A DNA stretch of 64,000 nt from Psychrobacter sp. Cmf 22.2 (GCF_001921745.1 NZ_MRYA01000001.1:186001-250000); one strand, 5' to 3'; counted from the stretch's first letter, positions 18,404 through 28,357 are shown. Notes: generated from the letters alone by a model not told the origin. Numbers and translations: made by a program.

Positions 18404-18487
18404 CTATAGTCAATCTTAAATAAAACTGGCACGCAAGGAAAATTAATACCAGTAGTGCTGTACCTATTTTAAAGTAGGTTAACTATA
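18404..18487. mobile_element. Small intergenic inverted-repeat element, copy A (MITE-like)
   Basis: Starts with CTATAGTCAAT and ends with GTTAACTATA, imperfect terminal inverted repeats beginning and ending in TA. Its core at 18425-18458, read on the minus strand, agrees at 27 of 34 positions with 50109-50142 of copy B. No coding capacity. Calling it a TA-targeting miniature element is inference. Confidence 0.5.
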
Positions 18488-18525
18488 TTTCGCGCTTATT
18501 GTTTTTTATCATTTATGGAGATTAC

Positions 18526-19554
18526 ATGACCCAGCCTTCTACTTCTGATAATCGCTTACCCAGTGCCGAACTTGCAGCAATAGGCGATAAGCTGCCAGAA
18601 GGCAATTCTGAGATGTCATCTACGTTGCCCGATAGCAAGCAGCCTGCAATCGTGCACCCAAACTTTGATCCGAGTCAATCGCCACTTGATCCTGCGCGGC
18701 CTTTGAGTGATATTCCAGAGCCTGCTCGACGCTTAAACGGTCAATTGCACCGACTCTATGGAAGCTCGGCGCGGTTCTATCAGCCTTGTGATGACAGCTT
18801 ATCAAAATGGAAGCTGATTGCATCAGAAGCACTGGCTGAGCATTTATCATTACTAAATGCGGCAAAGCTTGTTGAATTTCCTGATAATTTTTATCAAAAT
18901 CATAGCGAGCAGCCACTACTGTTACCGCTAAGCGACATGACGTTATTAGATATGTCAGATGTCCATCAAACGCTTCGAGCTTATCCAAAACTGAATCGTT
19001 ATGGTTTTGCGCCTGCTGATAACCCGGTAAAAACCAATGAAAATGATGGTTGCTCTAATAACAATGTCTCCAATAATAACGATGATACTAAAACGTCTTC
19101 AGCCTCGTTTCGTGCGTTGACCAAACGTTATAATCCTGATGAGTTACTCAATAGCCTTTATGCCGATGACTGGCAAGTGATTTTGCAGCCGCAGCAGTTT
19201 GAGACAGGTGAAGGCAGTTTGGCGACAGACATTATGGCCTGTAGCGTCGCAGTCCATGCGCTAAAGCAGTGTCGTACACGCAAAACTATCAATCATAGCT
19301 ATAGCGCGGCGCAAATCTGTCAGCATATCCGTAGTTATTTGCTCAGCCAGCTTGATCTTGAACCAGCACAGCGTTATCAGTATCGTCAGATTCGACTATT
19401 TGCAGGACATATTATTGTTGCGGCTTACCACTTAGGTTGGGATATACAAGTGAGCCATGATGGTCAGTGTTATTTTAATCTCTCATCGCGTAGTGGCCTA
19501 CTAACTCGTTATCCTAATATGCAGGATTACGACATCAATGGTTGGTCAAGCTGA
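18526..19554 (+). CDS. Conserved-looking hypothetical protein
   Basis: A 342-residue protein that I do not recognise. The first about 65 residues are Ser/Pro/Asp-rich and probably disordered. Residues about 65-160 hold a leucine-rich helical part (LSKWKLIASEALAEHLSLLNAAKL), a second Asn/Asp-rich linker follows near 170-190, and the C-terminal half (FRALTKRYNPDELLNSLY onward to a Trp-Ser-Ser end) looks globular. No signal peptide or membrane helix. GGAG precedes the ATG at 18526; an in-frame upstream start at 18499 is unsupported. Sits between the SDR-type gene and pyrE on the same strand. Confidence 0.65.
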   Translation: MTQPSTSDNRLPSAELAAIGDKLPEGNSEMSSTLPDSKQPAIVHPNFDPSQSPLDPARPLSDIPEPARRLNGQLHRLYGSSARFYQPCDDSLSKWKLIASEALAEHLSLLNAAKLVEFPDNFYQNHSEQPLLLPLSDMTLLDMSDVHQTLRAYPKLNRYGFAPADNPVKTNENDGCSNNNVSNNNDDTKTSSASFRALTKRYNPDELLNSLYADDWQVILQPQQFETGEGSLATDIMACSVAVHALKQCRTRKTINHSYSAAQICQHIRSYLLSQLDLEPAQRYQYRQIRLFAGHIIVAAYHLGWDIQVSHDGQCYFNLSSRSGLLTRYPNMQDYDINGWSS

Positions 19555-19615
19555 TCAATAATGCGTACAATAATGCAAATTTTTTGTCCTTTATTTTGCT
19601 GATAGGAATAACATA

Positions 19616-20344
19616 ATGCTCAATGCTTCAGTGTCCGATGCTCAACATGTCCAAAATGCCTCTTTCTCATCTCATCAATTCATCCAGTTGGCTTTAGATA
19701 ATCAAGTCCTAAAGTTTGGTGAGTTTGTGCTTAAGTCTGGCCGCATCAGTCCTTATTTCTTTAATGCTGGTCTGCTAGCGACAGGTGAGATGTTATCGTT
19801 ACTAGCGCGTGGTTATGCCGATGCTTTGGCCGCAGAGATGGCTAGCAATAACGGCACAGATGTGAAAGAGCTGGTCATTTTTGGTGCGGCTTATAAAGGT
19901 ATTCCATTCGTTGCCGCAACAGCGCAAGCGTTATGGTTGCATCATGGCATTAATGCCAAATGGGGTTATAACCGTAAAGAAGCCAAAACTCACGGTGAAG
20001 GTGGTAACTTAGTAGGTGCTGATGTCAGTGGCAAGACTGTCTGGGTACTTGATGATGTTATTACGGCGGGCACGGCGATGCGCGAAGTGGTGGAGATATT
20101 AGAGCAATCGGGCGCAAGCGTTGCGGGTATTATTGTAGCACTTGATCGTAAAGAAAAAGGCCAAGGCGAGCACTCTGCTATTCAAGAGTTGGCTGCAACG
20201 CTAGAGGTACCAGTACGTGCGCTTGTCAACATTGATGATTTAATCAGCTATTTGGCAGACGACCATGGTGCACAAAACGGCCAGCATAAAGACGCCACCC
20301 AACTCGCAAAAATGCAGCATTACCGTGAGCAGTACGGCGTATAG
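19616..20344 (+). CDS. pyrE: Orotate phosphoribosyltransferase
   Basis: A 242-residue type I phosphoribosyltransferase that joins orotate and PRPP to give OMP in pyrimidine synthesis. The PRPP loop VWVLDDVITAGTAM is at about residues 141-154. KFGEFVLKSGRISPYFFNAG near residue 37 and the flexible catalytic loop NRKEAKTHGEGG near 120 are typical of PyrE. It is longer than the usual 213 residues by a short N-terminal lead and a C-terminal tail. The ATG at 19616 follows ATAGGAATAAC. Not grouped with other pyr genes here. Confidence 0.95.
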   Translation: MLNASVSDAQHVQNASFSSHQFIQLALDNQVLKFGEFVLKSGRISPYFFNAGLLATGEMLSLLARGYADALAAEMASNNGTDVKELVIFGAAYKGIPFVAATAQALWLHHGINAKWGYNRKEAKTHGEGGNLVGADVSGKTVWVLDDVITAGTAMREVVEILEQSGASVAGIIVALDRKEKGQGEHSAIQELAATLEVPVRALVNIDDLISYLADDHGAQNGQHKDATQLAKMQHYREQYGV

Positions 20345-20469
20345 TCAGTCAAAGGCGGTTATTATTAACGTTTTTTAGCTTTCATGTGTTTGTAAATATG
20401 TGCCTATAAATCAGCGCTTATAAATTTCGATAACTGCCTATTCATAATATAACGTAAGTGAGCCTTATC

Positions 20470-21435
20470 ATGAGCCAAGAAAATCAAAAAAAATCTTTAA
20501 AAATACTCGTCATCATGGATCCTATTGAGCAGATTAACTATAAAAAAGACACCACTTTAGCAATGATGTGGGCCGCTCAAGATCGTGGTCACACGCTTGG
20601 CTATTGTCAGATTCATGATCTTTGGTTGGATCGTGGGCAGTTGATGGTCGATACGCAGCCAGTAACGGTAAAGCGTGATCCTGAAAATTTCTATACGTTA
20701 GGTGATAAGGTGACAGGTCCAGTCAGCGACTATAACGTGATTTTGATGCGTAAAGATCCACCGTTTGACATGCGTTTTGTTTATACGACCTATATGCTTG
20801 ATCATGCCAAAGCGGCAGGCGTGTTGGTGGTCAATGACCCACAAGCGATTCGCGACTGTAATGAGAAGTTATTTGCGACTTGGTTTAGTGATTATATGAG
20901 TCCAACGATTGTGACCAGCAAACAAGCGCATATTCGCAAATTTATCACTGAGCAACAAGATGTCATCGTTAAGCCGTTAGATGGCATGGGTGGCACAGGT
21001 ATTTTTCGCCTGACTGCTGATAGCCCAAATATCGGGGTGACGCTAGAAATATTGACTGAGCTTGAGACCTTGCCAATTATGGCACAGCGTTATTTACCAG
21101 AGATTGTCGAGGGTGATAAGCGTGTGTTAATCGTCGATGGGGTAGTGGTCGATTACAGCTTGGCCCGTATTCCTACCAAAGGCGAGACCCGTGGTAATCT
21201 AGCTGCAGGTGGTAGCGGTGTGGCCATGCCGCTCACGGATATTGAACGCCAAGTGGCAGAAGTGGTCGCTCCAATTGTCAAAGAAAAAGGCCTCATGTTC
21301 GTCGGTTTAGATCTAATCGGTGGCCGTATTACCGAGATTAACGTCACCAGTCCGACTTGTGTACGCGAGATTGATGATCAATGCGGTACTGATATTGCGA
21401 CAGACTTTATGATAGCGATAGAAGCTCGTTGTTAA
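20470..21435 (+). CDS. gshB: Glutathione synthetase
   Basis: A 321-residue ATP-grasp ligase that joins gamma-glutamylcysteine and glycine to form glutathione. ILVIMDPIEQINYKKDTTLAM near the start, LMRKDPPFDMRFVYTTYML, the ATP-grasp stretch VIVKPLDGMGGTGIFRL and the metal-binding end INVTSPTCVREID are all hallmarks. The ATG at 20470 is preferred; an in-frame GTG at 20458 lacks better support. A hairpin about 35 bases after the stop may terminate it before murG. Confidence 0.95.
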   Translation: MSQENQKKSLKILVIMDPIEQINYKKDTTLAMMWAAQDRGHTLGYCQIHDLWLDRGQLMVDTQPVTVKRDPENFYTLGDKVTGPVSDYNVILMRKDPPFDMRFVYTTYMLDHAKAAGVLVVNDPQAIRDCNEKLFATWFSDYMSPTIVTSKQAHIRKFITEQQDVIVKPLDGMGGTGIFRLTADSPNIGVTLEILTELETLPIMAQRYLPEIVEGDKRVLIVDGVVVDYSLARIPTKGETRGNLAAGGSGVAMPLTDIERQVAEVVAPIVKEKGLMFVGLDLIGGRITEINVTSPTCVREIDDQCGTDIATDFMIAIEARC

Positions 21436-21467
21436 GGGTTATATTTTAAGGATTGTATTTTGGAGCT

Positions 21468-21504
21468 GAGAAGTTATTAATTTTTTGATAACTCTCATTT
21501 TTAT
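21468..21504 (+). terminator. Probable terminator after gshB
   Basis: Stem of 8 bp (21472-21479 with 21486-21493, one wobble) extended by three more pairs past a single bulge, loop ATTTTT, then ATTTTTATTG. Confidence 0.5.
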
Positions 21505-21686
21505 TGTTTGGCATTAAAGTGTTTCAACCCGTTATTTAAGCGATAAAGTGCTATATAAATAAGCATAGATTCCTCTATACTATGCGGGCTTTAGTATGTG
21601 AGCTTTTAGATTAAAAAGCTTTTGTTAATATATCAGTGGCTATTACTTAATATTCATTTTAGTACAGATAAGAAAGGCAGGCGTTA

Positions 21687-22772
21687 ATGAAGACACCGCA
21701 TATACTGATGATGGCCGCTGGTACCGGTGGCCATGTATTCCCAGCGCTGGCAGTTGCTGAGGAATTGACCCAACGCGGTGCCATTATACACTGGCTAGGT
21801 ACGCCAACTGGCATGGAAAATGGTCTAGTTGAGCCGACTGGTTATTCCTTCCATCCTATCGCAATGCAGGGATTACGCGGTAAAGGTATCACGCGCTTAG
21901 CCAAGTTACCTTTTACCTTGCTATCAGCGACGATGGCTGCAGTCAAAATTATCCGTAGTAATCGGATTGATATGGTGGTGGGCTTTGGTGGTTACGTAAC
22001 CGCGCCTGGTGGCATTGCAGCGCGTATGACCAATACGCCGTTAATTATTCATGAGCAAAATGCCATCGCTGGTATGAGCAATCGTTATTTGGCTAAAATT
22101 GCGTCTAAAGTACTACAAGCGTTTGAAAATACATTTGCCAACAGTCAGAAAGATGCAAAGCTTGAAACCGTAGGTAATCCAGTACGTAATGCTATCTCGG
22201 GTGTCGCTGAACCGATTAAGCGCTACGATAACAGTGATCATTCACCTTTAAAGCTATTAGTCGTTGGTGGCTCATTGGGCGCGCAAGTATTAAACGATAC
22301 CGTACCTAAAGCACTCTCATTAATAGACCGTCCTTTTGAGGTGCATCATCAATGTGGGCGTAACAATGAGACGGCTACAAAAGCAGCTTATGATAGCAAG
22401 GATTTAAGCGTTCATAAGTTTACCGTGCAGCCGTTTATTGACGATATGGCCGCGGCTTATAATTGGGCAGATGTTATCGTTTGCCGAGCTGGCGCGTTGA
22501 CAGTTACTGAAATTCAAAACGTCGGTATTGCCGCGATTTTTGTGCCACTACCGCATGCGGTAGATGATCATCAAACGGCTAATGCGCGAACCTTGACGTC
22601 ACACGATGCTGCTATTCTGTTACCGCAGTCTGAGCTGACACCGCAACGTTTGAGCGATGAACTTGCAGCGCTTGAGCGTCGCACTTGCTTAGAGATGGCA
22701 AAAAAAGGCCACGCTCTTGCTAATCGTGGCGCTACTAGCCAAGTTGCTGATATTATTTGGCAGACGCTATAG
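21687..22772 (+). CDS. murG: UDP-GlcNAc:lipid I N-acetylglucosaminyltransferase MurG
   Basis: A 361-residue GT28 glycosyltransferase at the inner face of the membrane that turns lipid I into lipid II. N-terminal MMAAGTGGHVFPALAVAEEL holds the conserved glycine loop, VVGFGGYVTAPGG the second glycine loop, and HEQNAIAGMSNR the acceptor region. C-terminal VCRAGALTVTEI binds the UDP-GlcNAc donor. Its product is what MurJ (12.9 kb) would flip. It opens the division/cell-wall block and lies 99 bases before murC. Start follows AAAGGCAGG. Confidence 0.97.
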   Translation: MKTPHILMMAAGTGGHVFPALAVAEELTQRGAIIHWLGTPTGMENGLVEPTGYSFHPIAMQGLRGKGITRLAKLPFTLLSATMAAVKIIRSNRIDMVVGFGGYVTAPGGIAARMTNTPLIIHEQNAIAGMSNRYLAKIASKVLQAFENTFANSQKDAKLETVGNPVRNAISGVAEPIKRYDNSDHSPLKLLVVGGSLGAQVLNDTVPKALSLIDRPFEVHHQCGRNNETATKAAYDSKDLSVHKFTVQPFIDDMAAAYNWADVIVCRAGALTVTEIQNVGIAAIFVPLPHAVDDHQTANARTLTSHDAAILLPQSELTPQRLSDELAALERRTCLEMAKKGHALANRGATSQVADIIWQTL

Positions 22773-22871
22773 ATTCTACTGCAGCAATCAGCAAATTTAC
22801 GACTGATTATTTTTATAGCCCCTTATTTTAATTCACTGAATTTTATTAGTCTTTAATAAAGAGAACTCCTT

Positions 22872-24311
22872 ATGTCTACCTCTGCGAAAGCTCTACCCAA
22901 GCGTTTGATTGAAATACCAGAAATGCGCCGTATTCAGCATTTGCATTTTATTGGTATTGGCGGTTCAGGTATGTGCGGTATCGCTGAGGTTATGAACAAT
23001 CAAGGCTATCAAGTTAGTGGCTCTGATATCGCTGATAGCATGATTACTCGACGTCTACAGCAGATTGGAATTAATATATCAATTGGTCATGATTCTAAAA
23101 ATATTGCCAATGCAGATGTCATCGTTGTATCTTCAGCGATTGATCGTAGCAACCCTGAAGTAAAAGCTGCACTAGAGGCGCGTCTACCAGTGGTACGCCG
23201 CGCTGATATGCTTGGCGAGTTAATGCGTTATCGTCATGGCATTGCGGTTGCGGGCGCGCATGGCAAGACCACAACGACCAGTTTGCTAACTACCATGATG
23301 GCAGAAGGGCAGCTCGATCCTACCTACGTGATTGGCGGGAAGCTCAATGCCTCTGGTAAAAATGCCGCGCTTGGTAGTAGTCGTTATTTGGTTGCTGAAG
23401 CAGATGAGTCGGATGCGTCGTTTTTGTCTTTGCATCCGATGGCGGCGATTGTCACCAATATCGACCAAGACCATATGGAAACCTATGAAAACAGCTTTGA
23501 TAAATTAAAGGCAGCTTACATTCAGTTTTTACAAAACATGCCGTTTTATGGCTTGGCTGTGGTGTGCGGTGATGATCCAGAGCTGTATGCGATGATTGAT
23601 GATATTGGCCGTCCCGTGCTGACTTTTGGTCTCGAGCCTTTCAACGATGTACAAGCAGTCGATGTGGTTAGTGAAGGCACTAAGACTCATTTTACCGTTC
23701 TACGCCGTGACCGCGAACCATTGCGTCTGACTCTAAATATTCCTGGGATTCATAATGTCTACAATGCCCTTGCTGCTATCACGATGGCGACAGATGAAGG
23801 CGTAGACGATGAAGCTATTGAGCGTGCTCTACAGAAGTTTGAAGGTGTCGGTCGCCGCTTTGAGCAGCATGCCTCTGTCACCATCGATGGCGGAGATGTA
23901 TTACTGATTGATGATTATGGTCATCATCCAAAAGAAGTCGATGCCACTATTAAAGCTGCGCGTCAAAGTTTCCCTGATCGTCGTTTAGTGATGCTGTTTC
24001 AGCCGCATCGTTATAGCCGTACGCGTGATTGCTTTGATGATTTCGTTGAAGTGCTTTCAAGCGTGGATGAGTTGCTATTATTAGACGTATATTCAGCGGG
24101 TGAAAGTCCTATTGCAGGTGCTGATACTAAGGCCTTGGCACGTAGTATTCGTCTTCGCGGCGCCGTTGAGCCCACGATTGTTGATAAAGACAATCTTGCG
24201 CCTGTTATGCAGCGCCTGCTAGAAGCTAATGATATGCTTCTCACTCAAGGTGCTGGTAACATCGGCCAAATTGCTATCGATTTAGCTGCTAATAATTTAT
24301 ATATTAAGTAA
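22872..24311 (+). CDS. murC: UDP-N-acetylmuramate--L-alanine ligase
   Basis: A 479-residue Mur ligase adding L-alanine to UDP-MurNAc, the first peptide step. The Rossmann N-domain has [13 protein letters not shown] (27-39). The central ATPase domain has GAHGKTTTT (128-136). The C-domain contains [13 protein letters not shown] and QPHRYSRT. Length is standard. AGAGAACTCC precedes the ATG. ddl follows after 29 bases, so murC-ddl are likely co-transcribed. Confidence 0.97.
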   Translation: MSTSAKALPKRLIEIPEMRRIQHLHFIGIGGSGMCGIAEVMNNQGYQVSGSDIADSMITRRLQQIGINISIGHDSKNIANADVIVVSSAIDRSNPEVKAALEARLPVVRRADMLGELMRYRHGIAVAGAHGKTTTTSLLTTMMAEGQLDPTYVIGGKLNASGKNAALGSSRYLVAEADESDASFLSLHPMAAIVTNIDQDHMETYENSFDKLKAAYIQFLQNMPFYGLAVVCGDDPELYAMIDDIGRPVLTFGLEPFNDVQAVDVVSEGTKTHFTVLRRDREPLRLTLNIPGIHNVYNALAAITMATDEGVDDEAIERALQKFEGVGRRFEQHASVTIDGGDVLLIDDYGHHPKEVDATIKAARQSFPDRRLVMLFQPHRYSRTRDCFDDFVEVLSSVDELLLLDVYSAGESPIAGADTKALARSIRLRGAVEPTIVDKDNLAPVMQRLLEANDMLLTQGAGNIGQIAIDLAANNLYIK

Positions 24312-24340
24312 GTCTTAAAGGATTTTTGGAAACTATACTC

Positions 24341-25438
24341 ATGACTATCAATAACAATCAAGAAGATTCAAATGCTTTTGATAAAACCATCAATGGTGCA
24401 GATGATAAAACATTTATCACTAATCCAGAGTCAGCTTTAGCAGCAGCTGCGCAAGCAGAAAAAGATGGTATGGAAAATAACCAGCCAAGCCAAGCTTCAC
24501 CATTGAGTATTACTCCTAGCAAAGTAAAAGATGCCAGTGAGTTTGGTAAAGTCGCCGTCATTTATGGCGGTAGTAGCAATGAGCGTAGCGTATCGCTAGA
24601 CAGTGGCGCAGCGGTATTGCAGGCTTTACAAAACCAAGGCGTTGATGCTACTCATTTTGACCCTAAACATCAGGACGTTACTGAGCTTCGTGAGTATGAT
24701 CGCGTGTTTAATGTGTTACATGGTCGTGGGGGTGAAGATGGTTTACTACAAGGTGTGTTGCAGTGGTTCAATATTCCGCAGACAGGTTCAGGCATTTTGG
24801 CATCAGCACTGGGTATGGATAAAGTACGCACCAAGCAGTTATGGCAAGGTTGTGGATTGTCGACCGCGCCATTCTCATTACTAACGGCTGACACCGATTG
24901 GCAGCAAGTGGTCAATATGCTGGGCTTGCCGCTTATCATCAAACCGGTGCATGAAGGCTCAAGTATTGGTATGACCAAAGTCAATAATCTCGATGAGCTA
25001 CCTGCAGCATACGCAACAGCAGTCCAATGCGGGGATGCGGTTATGGCTGAGCGCTGGATTACTGGACGTGAGTTTACGATTGTCATTATTGATGACGAAG
25101 CTTATCCAGTGATACGTCTTGAGCCTGCTGATATTACCAACTTTTATGATTTTGAAGCCAAGTACAATCGTAACGATACCAGTTATTATATTCCGTGCGG
25201 CTTAAGTGAGGCCGACGAGAAGCACTTACAAGCGTTAAGTCTTGCAGCATTTCGTGCTGTTGACGCAAAAGGCTGGGGACGCATTGATGCTATGCAAGAC
25301 GAAGCGGGCAACTTTTGGCTACTTGAAATTAATACCGTACCTGGTATGACCAGTCACAGTTTAGTTCCTATGGCAGCTAAAGCTCGGGACATGGATTTTG
25401 ACAAGTTATGCTGGCATATATTGGCACAAACGCTTTAA
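24341..25438 (+). CDS. ddl: D-alanine--D-alanine ligase with long N-terminal extension
   Basis: A 365-residue ATP-grasp ligase producing the D-Ala-D-Ala end of the muropeptide. The enzyme proper starts near residue 69 with VAVIYGGSSNERSVSLDSG and includes VLHGRGGEDGLLQG, IIKPVHEGSSIGM and LEINTVPGMTSHS. Ddl is normally about 305-320 residues; here 68 extra polar residues (Asn/Asp/Ala/Ser-rich) precede it. Start choice is uncertain: ATG at 24341 lies 18 bases after AAGGA, and TTG at 24326 only three bases after it. A start inside the domain is not needed, because no good site precedes residue 69. Confidence 0.92.
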   Translation: MTINNNQEDSNAFDKTINGADDKTFITNPESALAAAAQAEKDGMENNQPSQASPLSITPSKVKDASEFGKVAVIYGGSSNERSVSLDSGAAVLQALQNQGVDATHFDPKHQDVTELREYDRVFNVLHGRGGEDGLLQGVLQWFNIPQTGSGILASALGMDKVRTKQLWQGCGLSTAPFSLLTADTDWQQVVNMLGLPLIIKPVHEGSSIGMTKVNNLDELPAAYATAVQCGDAVMAERWITGREFTIVIIDDEAYPVIRLEPADITNFYDFEAKYNRNDTSYYIPCGLSEADEKHLQALSLAAFRAVDAKGWGRIDAMQDEAGNFWLLEINTVPGMTSHSLVPMAAKARDMDFDKLCWHILAQTL

Positions 25439-25826
25439 TTGGTAGAGATTACTCATTATGGATTGTTTTATAAAAGATAAGATTTATTACAGTTTATTAA
25501 ACTAAATGATTAATATTCCTAGTACTGTATTGAACAAAACGGATATAATGCCACTTTATATTGTATCATTAGCCCTTCTATAACACAGCTTCATGTAAAC
25601 TTGTGTAAAATCACTGGCTGCAGCATGGGTTAGGCTATTGTTTACCATCAAAATACGTTAATATTGTGATGATTGGCTTATGTTGATGATATTTAGCTCA
25701 TTTTAAGCATTTTTTGTTATATAGAATGACAAAGCCATAATAAAAGGTGTTTAGTAGAATAATAGTTATTCAATCAAAGTATTTATTAAGTTAATAACAT
25801 ATAAAAGTATAGGGGCAAATGCGGCT
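25439..25826. other. Gap between ddl and ftsQ, no gene seen
   Basis: 388 AT-rich bases where many bacteria have overlapping genes. Contains TATAAT at 25544-25549 without a clear -35 partner, and no convincing open frame. Probably holds an internal promoter for ftsQ. Confidence 0.5.
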
Positions 25827-26603
25827 ATGGCTCAAACTGTCAATGGAACAACTGACTTGATGAGTGATGATGCCCGTCGCCCAAGATCTAACTTACAAAT
25901 ACCTGCATGGTTAAAGTATTTTTTTACGGCACTCGTAATAGGACTGTTGTTGTTAATACTACTTATGGGTGGTAAAGCATTACGTGATGCACCGCCAGCT
26001 GCTATCCATGTTGATACACAAGATTTGTCTATTGCTCAACATCAAGCATTGCAACAAACCATGAACCAGCAAGCAGTAAGCAGTTTTTTTACGACTGATT
26101 TGCAGGCGTTACGAGATATTGCAATGGGTCTTGCGTGGGTCGATGAAATTAGTGTGACCCGAGACTGGCAACGCGGTATTGTTATCACTGCATTGCCCAA
26201 ACAAGCAGTAGCTAATTTTGGGACAGAGCGCTTGGTTGATGCAAAAGGTGCAGTATTCGTGCCAGCTGATAACGAAGAGTTGACTAGGTCACGGTTTGCT
26301 ACATTGCAAGGTGAAATAGGTCAAGCGTCCGTTATTATGCAACAAATGCAACAAATAAATGACTGGTATGTTCCGCTTGATATGCGAGTAGAAGATATTA
26401 TTTTAACACCTCGAATGACATGGCTGATACGTTTTAACGATGGTCTACGTGTCATTGTTGATAATGAGAATACTGCACAAAAGCTGCTTAATTTGAGTCA
26501 GCTTTTGAATAATCAATTGGCTGATCGTCGCGAAGATATGCAATCAATAGATTTACGCTATAAGAATGGTTTTACAATAGCGTGGAAGGCAAATGAGCCG
26601 TGA
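25827..26603 (+). CDS. ftsQ: Cell division protein FtsQ
   Basis: A 258-residue bitopic membrane protein of the divisome that links FtsA/Z to FtsL/B and septal synthesis. A short cytoplasmic N-terminus is followed by one membrane helix (about residues 31-48), then a POTRA-like segment (VDTQDLSIAQHQALQQ onward) with the conserved GLAWVDEISVTRDWQ, and the C-terminal beta domain ending in DLRYKNGFTIAWK. GGGG lies upstream of the ATG. It is separated from ddl by 388 bases and from ftsA by 180, unlike the compact arrangement in enterobacteria. Confidence 0.92.
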   Translation: MAQTVNGTTDLMSDDARRPRSNLQIPAWLKYFFTALVIGLLLLILLMGGKALRDAPPAAIHVDTQDLSIAQHQALQQTMNQQAVSSFFTTDLQALRDIAMGLAWVDEISVTRDWQRGIVITALPKQAVANFGTERLVDAKGAVFVPADNEELTRSRFATLQGEIGQASVIMQQMQQINDWYVPLDMRVEDIILTPRMTWLIRFNDGLRVIVDNENTAQKLLNLSQLLNNQLADRREDMQSIDLRYKNGFTIAWKANEP

Positions 26604-26783
26604 GTAGAGTCGTCGACGAACCAGCCTGTAACATAGAGTTTGCATCTTACAGTCCGGTCATATAAGTAAGGTGGTTGCGCAATTTTTGTACTATAAATGA
26701 TGGAATAAATCATATAGTACTGTTCTAGTGATTTAATAGAGACAGCCGATAGTCTTCTATTTAGCGATAATTTGTTTGGTAAC

Positions 26784-28076
26784 ATGAAAAATACTGAAAA
26801 TCTGGTTGTTGTCCATCTAAGTGCCACTGCAGTTTATGTGGTGATTGGTAGCGTTGTGTCTGCAAAAGACATACGTATCATGGGTGTTGGACAAGTCAAA
26901 AATAGTGATTTTTATCAAGGCCAAATCAAACACCGCGAACGCTTACAAGGTGCAATTAAACAAGCCATTCAAGATGCTGAAGATATGGCGAATTGTCGTG
27001 TGCATAGTGTATGGTTGACACTCGCTACACCTGAATTGTCTAGTAAAAATAGCATTGGTAGTGTTGCGGTCGAAGAAGAGATGGTTCGCGCAAGAGATAT
27101 GGTACAAGCATTGTCTAATGCCAAATCACAAGATCTGCCATCCGATTACTATTTAATGCATTGTTGTCAGCAAGGTATCTACATCGATGAACAAGATACA
27201 ATGGTTGATGATGCTATCGAGATGATCGCAAAAGATATTACCGTCATGTATCACATGATGATGATGCCAGTCTCTAGCCGTCAAAATATACAAAAGCTAT
27301 TGCAGGGCTGTGATGTCGGTATCGATCATATTGTTTTTGATGCAGTAACAAGTGCCGAATATAGCCTAATGAGCGAAGAGCGACAGCAAGGTGTTTGCTT
27401 AGTAGACATAGGTGCAAGTACTACTAGTATTTGTGTATACAAAGAGAATAAGCTCATTTTTACTCATTGTATAGCCAGTGGTAGTCATGAAGTAACCATG
27501 GATATCTCAGCAGATATCGGTATTTCTATGATAGAAGCTGAGAAGCTCAAAAAATCACATGGTACAGTCGACATACATAGTATGGATCCAAGCTCGTTTT
27601 TTATCTTCAAACCGCAAGGTTCAGGTGACGAGGTCAATGTCAGTCTTTATAATCTAGCTCGTATTGTTGAAGCACGCTATATACAGATATTCACTGAAGT
27701 TATTCGACAGCTTCATGAAGCAGAGCTTTTAGGATATATTGACCGAGGGATTGTACTTAACGGTGGTGGTAGTACTATTAAAGGTATGATACCTTTTGCT
27801 AAAAGGCTGCTAAAAATGCCTGTGGTATTATCTAATACTCATCCTGCTATTACTGCCTATAACCATTTTGACAATGAAGAGTCATTCAAGCAGCTAAGTA
27901 TGCAAGTAAACAATCGTGCTTATCAAACGGCATTTGGCACTTTGCTTTATAGCCAAAGCGAACAGTTTCGCCATAGCGAACAAAGTGAGCCTGATGCTAT
28001 TAAACAAGGTCGCCTAAAAGGGACGTTTCAAAGTGTCGGTCAACGTTTTACCAGCGTCCTAAAAAAAATACTTTAA
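26784..28076 (+). CDS. ftsA: Cell division protein FtsA
   Basis: A 430-residue actin-like ATPase that tethers FtsZ filaments to the membrane. Recognisable parts are the phosphate-binding VCLVDIGASTTSICVYK, the 1C-type insert, the adenosine motif IVLNGGGSTIKGM and a C-terminal amphipathic helix (RFTSVLKKIL) for membrane attachment. The start at 26784 gives the expected N-terminus; the TTG four codons upstream is less likely, and neither has a strong ribosome site. The first strand reads VVVHLSATAVYVV where many FtsA have GLDIGTS-type phosphate loop 1, a somewhat divergent version. Confidence 0.92.
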   Translation: MKNTENLVVVHLSATAVYVVIGSVVSAKDIRIMGVGQVKNSDFYQGQIKHRERLQGAIKQAIQDAEDMANCRVHSVWLTLATPELSSKNSIGSVAVEEEMVRARDMVQALSNAKSQDLPSDYYLMHCCQQGIYIDEQDTMVDDAIEMIAKDITVMYHMMMMPVSSRQNIQKLLQGCDVGIDHIVFDAVTSAEYSLMSEERQQGVCLVDIGASTTSICVYKENKLIFTHCIASGSHEVTMDISADIGISMIEAEKLKKSHGTVDIHSMDPSSFFIFKPQGSGDEVNVSLYNLARIVEARYIQIFTEVIRQLHEAELLGYIDRGIVLNGGGSTIKGMIPFAKRLLKMPVVLSNTHPAITAYNHFDNEESFKQLSMQVNNRAYQTAFGTLLYSQSEQFRHSEQSEPDAIKQGRLKGTFQSVGQRFTSVLKKIL

Positions 28077-28097
28077 GAATTTAAAATGAAGTATTTT
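28065..28097 (+). terminator. Hairpin at the end of ftsA, possible weak terminator
   Basis: AAAATACTT (28065-28073) pairs perfectly with AAGTATTTT (28089-28097); the stop codon lies in the 15-base loop. There is no long T-tract after it. Confidence 0.25.
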
Positions 28098-28357
28098 AAA
28101 ACATAAGTATTTCTAAATGGGCTTGTTGGGCGCTACTGCAAGTCAACGTTTGATACATTTGTTTTAGGAATATTGTAGTACTGCAATACCATATTATTAG
28201 CGTAACATGTTTAAATAGAGGTTTAATACACATTTATTAAAACTCAACTTTATTATTTTATTTGTAAGTATTTATATATAGTAAGTCGATAGTACTTTAT
28301 GCGAGTGCGTTGTCACGTATCGACCATCACGCTATCTGCAACTGGAGAATCTTTTTT

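Noticed and set aside
24670..25086. Open frame antisense to ddl
   Set aside because: Shadow of ddl, Ser/Pro-rich composition typical of antisense frames.
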